Assembly: GCF_028369105.1 (NCBI RefSeq)
Contig: NZ_JAQNDO010000001.1
Coordinates: forward strand, 2,721,711 to 2,785,710
Direction: 5' to 3'
DNA: 64,000 bases
Source: Polyangium mundeleinium
Lineage (GTDB): Bacteria; Myxococcota_A; Polyangia; Polyangiales; Polyangiaceae
A program made the position numbers and the translations under genes. Shown in pieces: positions 58,217-64,000 of the stretch; the first letter of the stretch is position 1; every line of letters begins with the position of its first letter. The notes under the pieces are model-generated. The model was not told where the DNA came from and ran no database searches. It was given only the letters and a program-made list of their open reading frames with translations.

Positions 58217-59178
58217 GGAGCCAGGACGAGATCGTCGCGGCGCGGAATGCCGATTGGCGCGAGCTCGAAACCCTCGTCTCGCGCGCCGAGGCCCTCCACC
58301 ACCTCGACGGCCCCTCCATTTCCCGCGCCGCTGCGTTGTATCGGGCCCTCTCGGGTGACCTCGTCCTCTGCCGCGCCCGCTGCACGCCCGACCTCGTCGC
58401 CTACCTCGACAACCTCGCCGGCCGCGCGCACAGCGCCCTTTATGGCGCCGAGCCGTTTCGCCTTCCGGCCTTCGGCTCCCTCCTCACCCGTGACTTCCCC
58501 CGCGCGCTCCGCAAGAACGCCTCGTTTTTCGCCCTCTCGACCGCGCTCTTCCTGATCCCCTGCGCCATTGGCATCGTCCTCGCGCTCTTCGTCCCCGACG
58601 CGGCTTCGCAGATCCTCCCGCGCAGCATGCTCGACGGCATGGCCGACATGTATTCGAAGGGCTTCGACGAGGGCCGCGGCGAGGGGGCCGACTCCGCGAT
58701 GGCCGGGTTTTACGTCAGGAACAACGTCGGCATCGCGTTTCGTTGTTTCGCCACCGGCATCTTCTTCGGCCTCGGCAGCGTCTTTTACCTCATCTACAAC
58801 GGCCTCAACATCGGCATGGTCACCGGCTGGGTCACGGCCGCCGGGTTTGGCCGGAACATCGGCACGTTCATGTGTGGTCATGGCCCCTTCGAGCTCACGG
58901 CCATCGTCGTCGCGGGCGCCGCGGGGCTCCGCATGGGGCATTCCCTCGTCGTCACGCAGGGCCGCACCCGCCTCGGATCGCTCCGCGAGAGCGCGCCCGA
59001 CATCGTTCACCTTGTCGTGGGTGCGGCCGTCATGTTGCTCCTCGCCGCGGGCATCGAGGGATTCTGGTCCCCCTCGGCCGCGCCGCCGCCCGTCAAATGG
59101 GCCGTCGCGACCCTCTTCTCCTTGCTCGTCACGGCGTATTTCCTTTTCGCCGGCCGTGAGCGCGCGAGGACACCTTGA
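58213..59178 (+). CDS. SpoIIM-like (stage II sporulation protein M family) membrane protein
   Basis: 321 residues from a GTG that overlaps the RDD stop. A helical soluble N-terminus precedes membrane helices near 105-130, 180-205, 240-265 and 275-310. FYVRNNVGIAFRCFATGIFFGLGSVFYLIYNGLNIG and GHGPFELTAIVVAGAAGLRMG are the hallmarks of the SpoIIM/DUF95 family. In Bacillus SpoIIM acts in engulfment; here the RDD-SpoIIM-MoxR-DUF58 setting suggests an envelope function. Confidence 0.9.
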   Translation: MRSQDEIVAARNADWRELETLVSRAEALHHLDGPSISRAAALYRALSGDLVLCRARCTPDLVAYLDNLAGRAHSALYGAEPFRLPAFGSLLTRDFPRALRKNASFFALSTALFLIPCAIGIVLALFVPDAASQILPRSMLDGMADMYSKGFDEGRGEGADSAMAGFYVRNNVGIAFRCFATGIFFGLGSVFYLIYNGLNIGMVTGWVTAAGFGRNIGTFMCGHGPFELTAIVVAGAAGLRMGHSLVVTQGRTRLGSLRESAPDIVHLVVGAAVMLLLAAGIEGFWSPSAAPPPVKWAVATLFSLLVTAYFLFAGRERARTP

Positions 59179-59975
59179 ACCTCGGCGACTCCGCGATCGT
59201 CCTGCGCCCCCGCAGCCTCACCGAGGTCATGGACCTCGCGTTTCGCCTCTGCTTCTCCCTCGCGTTTTCCCTCTATGCGCGGCTCACCCTCGTTGCCATC
59301 GTCCCGCTCCTCGCCGGGTGCCTCGCGCTTCGGTATGCGCTTGATGCCTCCTGGCTCCTCGTCTGGCTCGCGGCCTTCCTCACCGTGCCCTTCGTCGAGG
59401 CCCTCTTCACCGTCGCCGTCAGCCAAATCATCTTTTCGCCCTCGATCACCCCGCGCGCCGTCTTTGCCCTCTTTCGCAAGCGGTTCGGCGCGCTCCTTGG
59501 CTCGTTCGTCCTCCGCATCGTGGGCCTCGTGATCGGCGCCCTCTCGTTCCTCCTCCTCCTGCCCTTCGTGGGCATTCGCCTCCTGCTCCTCGACGAGGCC
59601 TGCATGCTCGAAGGCCTCTCCGGCACGCGCGCCTATGAGCGCGCCCAGCGCCTCGTCTCGCTCCGCACCGGGGACGCATTCCTCGTCCTCCTCATGCTGC
59701 TCGGCGCGCGCTTCGGTGGTGTCCTCACGGCGGAGCTGCTCTTCGACGGGCTCGTGAACGACCTCCTCCAGTTCGGCCGTCCTTTTGGCTGGCTCTTCCA
59801 CGACGGCGGCTCGCCCGCGGCCCTCGCCGGGTTTTTCCTGGCCGTGCCTTTTGTCTCCACGGCGCGGTTCCTTTATTACATCGACACCCGCACGCGGGAG
59901 GACGGCTGGGACATCCAGCTCCGTTTCACCGCGATCCGCGCGCGGGCCGATCAGGAGCGCAGGAGGGCCGCGTGA
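59175..59975 (+). CDS. multi-pass membrane protein in the MoxR cluster
   Basis: 266 residues, TTG start overlapping the SpoIIM-like stop. Five or six hydrophobic segments (LTLVAIVPLLAGCLAL, LLVWLAAFLTVPFVEALFTV, IVGLVIGALSFLLLLPFVGI, FLVLLMLLGARFGGVLTAELL, LAGFFLAVPFVSTARFLYY). No catalytic motif. A C-terminal amphipathic Arg-rich end. The position between SpoIIM-like and DUF4129 genes is the best clue to a shared membrane complex. Confidence 0.75.
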   Translation: MNLGDSAIVLRPRSLTEVMDLAFRLCFSLAFSLYARLTLVAIVPLLAGCLALRYALDASWLLVWLAAFLTVPFVEALFTVAVSQIIFSPSITPRAVFALFRKRFGALLGSFVLRIVGLVIGALSFLLLLPFVGIRLLLLDEACMLEGLSGTRAYERAQRLVSLRTGDAFLVLLMLLGARFGGVLTAELLFDGLVNDLLQFGRPFGWLFHDGGSPAALAGFFLAVPFVSTARFLYYIDTRTREDGWDIQLRFTAIRARADQERRRAA

Positions 59976-62254
59976 TCAAGTTCGTCGTGCTCCTCTCGAT
60001 CCTCGGCGCGAACCCGGTGTACAACGCCGACGATCGGGTCCGCGAGGTCCTCACCGATGCGCGGTATCGGTTCTGTCACGAGGACGCGTATCCCCTCGGC
60101 GACGACGAGCGCGCCTTTTGTCCCCTCCTCGGCGAGACCAGCGAGGCTTGTCCTTCGCTCCCCGCCGCCTGCCGCAAGCCGTCCGCGCCGATCGAAAAGG
60201 GCGGCCCGCCGCCCGGCATCTCCCCGAGCTGCAAAGCGGGCTCCCGCTGTTTGGCCGGACGATCCTCCGGCCGTGATGATCGCGCGGCCGTCCGCCGATT
60301 CGACGGCTCGTCCGGCAGCGCCTCGGGGGACGGGGCGCCGGGCGACGGGAATGGCAAGGGCGGCCCCGGCGGCGACGGAGACAGCGCCGGCGCGGGCACG
60401 CCCGGGCAGGACAAGCCCGGCGGCGAGCAGGGCCAGAATGGCAGCGGAGAGGCGTCCGGTTCGGGCAAACCCGGCGGCGGGCCCGGCCAGCACCCCGGGG
60501 CGGGGGAGGGGAAGGGGCAAGCCGACCCAAAACCCGCGGAGCCGCCGCCGCCACCCCCCGAGGCTCCGGAGCCGACCGTCGTCGCCGCGAGTGGCTTCGC
60601 GCGGGTCCTCTTTTTCGTCCTGCTCGGCGGGTTCGTTGCTTTCGTCGCGTGGATGGTCCTGAAAAACGTCCTCGCCGACCGCGACGCGCCCGAGGACGAG
60701 CCCCTCCCCGAGGATCTGCCCGCGAATGCCCCGGGGCCACGGCGAGAGGGGCCTCGCGGCCCTGTCGAGACCGACGTCGCGCGCCTGCTCGCCCGCGCCC
60801 GCGCGGCTGCCCAGCGCGGCGCGTTCGGGCCCGCCATCGACGACGTGTATGCCGCGCTCCTCCGGCGCCTCGACGGCGACGGCATCATCGAGATCCACGC
60901 CTCTCGCACGAACGGCGATTACGTGCGCGCCCTCCGCCGCGAGCGGCCCGAGATCGCCGCCGACATGCGCACCATCGTCACGGAGGTGGAGAGCGTTCAG
61001 TTCGGATCCCGCGCGCCCTCGGCCGAGGCCTTCGCCCGCATTCACGACCGCGTCGTCCCGCTCGTCTCGCGGGCCCTCGGCATCCTCGCCGTGATCCTGG
61101 GCCTCTCCGCGACCGTCTCTTGTGGCCGCGTCGCCGCATTGGACGAATCCGACGGCGTCTTCCGCGGCGACACCTCGCCCTCGGGCACGCACGGCGTCGG
61201 CGCCATGCTCGCGGCGTATGGCATCGATTTCCGCCATCGCCGTGGGGCCCTCGACAAACTGCCCGACGCGGACGACACGACCCTCATCGTCCTGCCGGAC
61301 CTCGACATCTCGGCCGCTGATTTTCGCCGCTTGCAAAGCTGGGTCGAGTCCGGCGGTGATCTCGTCGTCGCCGGCATGCCGGATCTCCCCGCCTGGGCCG
61401 GCGCGTCCCTCGACCTCGACAATGTCAGCGAGGGCGACATCGTCGTCTCTCCGGGGTATCGCTCCGATCTCGGCGAGCTCGTCCTCGCCGTGCCCCGCGG
61501 CCCCTCGCTCACCCTCACGGACGCGGAACCCATGCTGGCCCGCTCGAATGGCGTGTATGCGTCCTTCAAGCAGGTCGGGGACGGGCGCGTCATCGTCCTC
61601 GCCGACGACAAACTCCTCATGAACGTCGCTTTGACGGTCGAGGAGAACGCGGCCTTCCTGATCTCCCTCTTCCGCCCGCTCCATCGCGAGGTCGAGCTCT
61701 GCGACGCCTGGACCTCCCTCGGCGCCGACACGCCCCTCGAGACCCTCGGCCGCGCGCACCTCCTGCCCATTCTCCTCCAGCTCGTCTTGCTCCTCGGCCT
61801 CTTTTTCCTCTGGCAAGGCCGCGCCTTTGGCGTCTTGCGCGATCCGCCTGCGAATCGCCGCCGCGCCTTCGCCGACCACGTCCGCGCCCTCGGCCTCGCG
61901 TATGCCCGCGCCGGCGCCTCGCGCCACGCCCTCGGCCTGTATGCCACGTGGGCCGTCGAGCGCCTGCGCGAGCGTGTCCCGCGCGAGGGCCGCCAGGGGC
62001 TCTCCGGGCTCGCCGAGGCCATTGGTGTGCGCGTCGGCAAACCCACGGGCGAGGTCATGCGTGTCCTCGTCGAGGCCACCGAGGCGCAAAAAGAGGCGGC
62101 GCCTCCGTCCCTCCGCGCCGGCGAGCTCCCCGGCCGCGCGCGGGGCAAGGACCGGGCGCAGGCCGCGTCCGATTTCGCCGTCATGCGCGCCCTCGACCAT
62201 TTCCTCGCGCGGACCTCCCGCGAGCGCTCCCGCAAGAAGACCCGAAAAGCATGA
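59972..62254 (+). CDS. DUF4129-DUF4350 fusion membrane protein
   Basis: 760 residues from a GTG overlapping the previous stop. A short hydrophobic start, then a Cys-containing region and a Gly/Pro/Ser-rich linker (about 110-200, GGGPGQHPGAGEG-type). A membrane helix follows (about 210-235), then a DUF4129 domain (about 265-345: GAFGPAIDDVYAALLRRL, SRTNGDYVRALRRE), another helix (about 367-385), and a DUF4350-like domain (about 395-590, SWVESGGDLVVAGMPDL). A helix (LLPILLQLVLLLGLFFLW) and basic tail end it. Usually these are separate proteins near MoxR. Function unknown. Confidence 0.8.
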   Translation: MIKFVVLLSILGANPVYNADDRVREVLTDARYRFCHEDAYPLGDDERAFCPLLGETSEACPSLPAACRKPSAPIEKGGPPPGISPSCKAGSRCLAGRSSGRDDRAAVRRFDGSSGSASGDGAPGDGNGKGGPGGDGDSAGAGTPGQDKPGGEQGQNGSGEASGSGKPGGGPGQHPGAGEGKGQADPKPAEPPPPPPEAPEPTVVAASGFARVLFFVLLGGFVAFVAWMVLKNVLADRDAPEDEPLPEDLPANAPGPRREGPRGPVETDVARLLARARAAAQRGAFGPAIDDVYAALLRRLDGDGIIEIHASRTNGDYVRALRRERPEIAADMRTIVTEVESVQFGSRAPSAEAFARIHDRVVPLVSRALGILAVILGLSATVSCGRVAALDESDGVFRGDTSPSGTHGVGAMLAAYGIDFRHRRGALDKLPDADDTTLIVLPDLDISAADFRRLQSWVESGGDLVVAGMPDLPAWAGASLDLDNVSEGDIVVSPGYRSDLGELVLAVPRGPSLTLTDAEPMLARSNGVYASFKQVGDGRVIVLADDKLLMNVALTVEENAAFLISLFRPLHREVELCDAWTSLGADTPLETLGRAHLLPILLQLVLLLGLFFLWQGRAFGVLRDPPANRRRAFADHVRALGLAYARAGASRHALGLYATWAVERLRERVPREGRQGLSGLAEAIGVRVGKPTGEVMRVLVEATEAQKEAAPPSLRAGELPGRARGKDRAQAASDFAVMRALDHFLARTSRERSRKKTRKA

Positions 62255-63216
62255 ACCTGTCCCTTTTCCGCGAAACCTTCGACCGCATCCGCCGCGAGGC
62301 GGGCAAGGTCCTCCTCGGCCAGGACGAGATCATCGAGACCACGCTGCTCGCGATCCTGGCCGGCGGCCACGTCCTCATCGAGGGCGTCCCCGGCCTTGGA
62401 AAAACCCTGCTCGTCCGCACCCTCGCCCAGGTCTTCGGCGCGAGCTTCCGCCGCATTCAATTCACCCCCGACCTCATGCCGAGCGACGTCACCGGCGGCA
62501 ACGTCTTCGACCAGAAAGAAGACCGCTTCGTCTTCCACCAGGGGCCGGTCTTCACGCAGCTCCTGCTCGCCGACGAGATCAACCGCGCCCCGGCGAAGAC
62601 ACAATCGGCGCTCCTCGAAGCCATGCAGGACCTCGCCGTCACCACGGACGGCGTCACGCGCCCCCTGCCCGAGCCTTTCCTCGTCATCGCCACGCAAAAC
62701 CCCGTCGAATCCCAGGGCACCTATCCCTTGCCCGAGGCCCAGCTCGACCGGTTCCTCGTCAAATTGCACGTCCGTTACCCCGGGGCCGCCGTCGAAAAGC
62801 AGATCCTTCGCCAGCACGTCGAGGGATTCTCCGCGGCGAAGCTCGACCGCGCCGGCCTCGATCGGATTGCCTCCGCCGAGGAGATCCTCGAGATGCGCGC
62901 GGCCCTCGGCAGCGTGCGCGTCGACGACGGCATCCTCGAATACATCACCGACATCGTCGCCCGCACCCGCGCCCACCGCGCCGTCTACCTCGGCTCTTCC
63001 CCGCGTGGGTCGATTGGCCTGCTCGGATCGGCGCGCGCCCGGGCCGCCAGCGAGGGCCGCGATTTCGTCACCCCCGACGACGTCAAGGCGCTCGCCCCGG
63101 CCGTGCTGCGCCACCGCTTGATCCTCCACCCCGACGCCGAAATCGAAGGCACGAGCGCCGACGATTGCGTCGAAGACATTTTGCGCGAGGCGAAGGTCCC
63201 GCGCACGGCGGCCTGA
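62251..63216 (+). CDS. MoxR-family AAA+ ATPase
   Basis: 321 residues. GHVLIEGVPGLGKTLLVRTLA (Walker A near 45), FTPDLMPSDVTG, LLLADEINRAPAKTQSALLEAMQ (Walker B), and ATQNPVESQGTYPLPEAQLDRF are diagnostic. MoxR ATPases act as chaperones for partner proteins, often with DUF58/VWA proteins. The ATG overlaps the previous stop; the DUF58 gene follows after 7 bp. Confidence 0.95.
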   Translation: MNLSLFRETFDRIRREAGKVLLGQDEIIETTLLAILAGGHVLIEGVPGLGKTLLVRTLAQVFGASFRRIQFTPDLMPSDVTGGNVFDQKEDRFVFHQGPVFTQLLLADEINRAPAKTQSALLEAMQDLAVTTDGVTRPLPEPFLVIATQNPVESQGTYPLPEAQLDRFLVKLHVRYPGAAVEKQILRQHVEGFSAAKLDRAGLDRIASAEEILEMRAALGSVRVDDGILEYITDIVARTRAHRAVYLGSSPRGSIGLLGSARARAASEGRDFVTPDDVKALAPAVLRHRLILHPDAEIEGTSADDCVEDILREAKVPRTAA

Positions 63217-63223
63217 TTTCGAC

Positions 63224-64000
63224 ATGGTCCCCTCGCGCGCGCTCGTCCTCCTGTTCGCGGGGCCGCTCGTCCTCTCCTTTTTCACGCTCCTCGATCGGGG
63301 ATTGATCGTCCCCATGATCCTCACGGACGCCGCGATCCTCGTGCTCGCGCTCCTCGACGCCCTGCTCGCGCGGCGCCGCCTCGTCTCCGTCGTCCGTCGC
63401 GCCCCGGCCGTGCTCTCGATTGGCCGGCCCAACGTCATCTCCCTCGACGTCCGCTCCCTCGCCCGGCGCAAGCTCCACGTGCGCGTGCAGGAGGAGCTCT
63501 TTCCCTCCGCCGAGAGCGACGAGCTCCCGCTCGAAGCAGAGCTCCCGCCGCGCGGGCATGCGACCCTCAAGTATCGCGTCACGCCCTCCCGCCGCGGCGC
63601 CCACGTCCTCGGCGATCATTACGTCCGGTATCCGTCGCCCCTCGGCCTCTGGATTCGCCAGTACCCGATTTCGGCGCGCTCCCCCGTCAAGGTGTATCCC
63701 GACCTCGAAGCCGTCCGCGGCTACGAGCTGCTCGCGCGGCAGGACCGCGATCCGGCCGGCGTGCGCGCCTCGCGCCGCCTCGGCGGCGAGAGCGAGTTCG
63801 CGCGCCTCCGCGAATATCGCCGCGAGGACGAATATCGCAGCATCGACTGGCGGGCCACGGCGCGCCGCAAGAAGCTCATCGCCCGCGAGTACCAGCTCGA
63901 AAGCGACCAGAACGTCGTCTTCTTGATCGACGCCGGCCGCCTCATGACGGCCGAGTTCGCGAACCTCTCGCTCTTCGATCACGCCTTGAACGCGACGCTC
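63224..64000 (+). CDS. DUF58 domain protein (3' end off the window)
   Basis: Read by hand; open to the right edge, 259 codons visible. Two N-terminal membrane helices (LVLLFAGPLVLSFFTLL and LIVPMILTDAAILVLALL), then a beta-rich stretch, and the DUF58 signature EYRREDEYRSIDWRATARRK followed by LESDQNVVFLIDAGRLM, where a VWA-like fold begins. DUF58 proteins pair with MoxR ATPases. No stop within the window. Confidence 0.88.
   Translation, partial: MVPSRALVLLFAGPLVLSFFTLLDRGLIVPMILTDAAILVLALLDALLARRRLVSVVRRAPAVLSIGRPNVISLDVRSLARRKLHVRVQEELFPSAESDELPLEAELPPRGHATLKYRVTPSRRGAHVLGDHYVRYPSPLGLWIRQYPISARSPVKVYPDLEAVRGYELLARQDRDPAGVRASRRLGGESEFARLREYRREDEYRSIDWRATARRKKLIAREYQLESDQNVVFLIDAGRLMTAEFANLSLFDHALNATL

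Overview
The window is very GC-rich chromosomal DNA. It carries several eukaryote-like Ser/Thr kinases, a kinase fused to a sigma-54 activator, many lipoproteins of unknown function and repeated use of TTG starts. Together these point to a myxobacterium, most likely of the Polyangium/Sorangium type. That assignment is inference: no rRNA or tRNA gene is visible in the window.

Layout. 1-5.4 kb: minus-strand membrane and HIT-family genes around a stand-alone response regulator. 5.4-10.3 kb: rpsA behind a good promoter and followed by a strong terminator, then an aroA-cmk-two-gene operon. aroA is broken twice: an internal frameshift, and a missing N-terminus where it abuts a Ser/Thr kinase that has no start codon. 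11.3-14.7 kb: that kinase and two translationally coupled envelope proteins. 14.7-22.6 kb: ribF, then a housekeeping block prs-rplY-pth-rpsF-rpsR-rplI and, beyond an oppositely oriented PfkB sugar kinase, dnaB. dnaB carries an apparent 2-base deletion. 22.6-30.5 kb: lipoproteins, a cysteine hydrolase, a Sua5/TsaC tRNA-modification enzyme, an M15-like peptidase and the PrkA kinase with a textbook terminator. 30.7-34.4 kb: small lipoprotein and envelope genes and an alpha/beta hydrolase.

34.4-45.2 kb is the accessory part. It holds a 1511-residue protein joining kinase, ATPase, TPR, GAF, sigma-54 AAA+ and Fis-type HTH; an astacin metalloprotease lipoprotein; and a Uma2-like protein with a repeat-encoded coiled coil. 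It also holds a seven-box tandem array whose spacing alternates 42/43 bp, and a lower-GC ATPase + TOPRIM-like gene pair that looks like an anti-phage module.

45.5-54.8 kb is one long plus-strand run for polyamine/GABA use: aldehyde dehydrogenase, class III aminotransferase, second aldehyde dehydrogenase, complete PotFBCA-type ABC transporter, and a tail-anchored Ser/Thr kinase. 54.9-56.7 kb is a small ECF sigma regulon: sigma factor, membrane-bound Cys-rich partner and secreted lipoprotein. A shared two-part sequence with exact 11-bp spacing lies in front of the sigma gene and of the lipoprotein gene. 56.7-64.0 kb has a second Uma2 protein, then a tightly overlapping membrane cluster RDD / SpoIIM-like / membrane protein / DUF4129-DUF4350 fusion / MoxR ATPase / DUF58, cut by the right edge.
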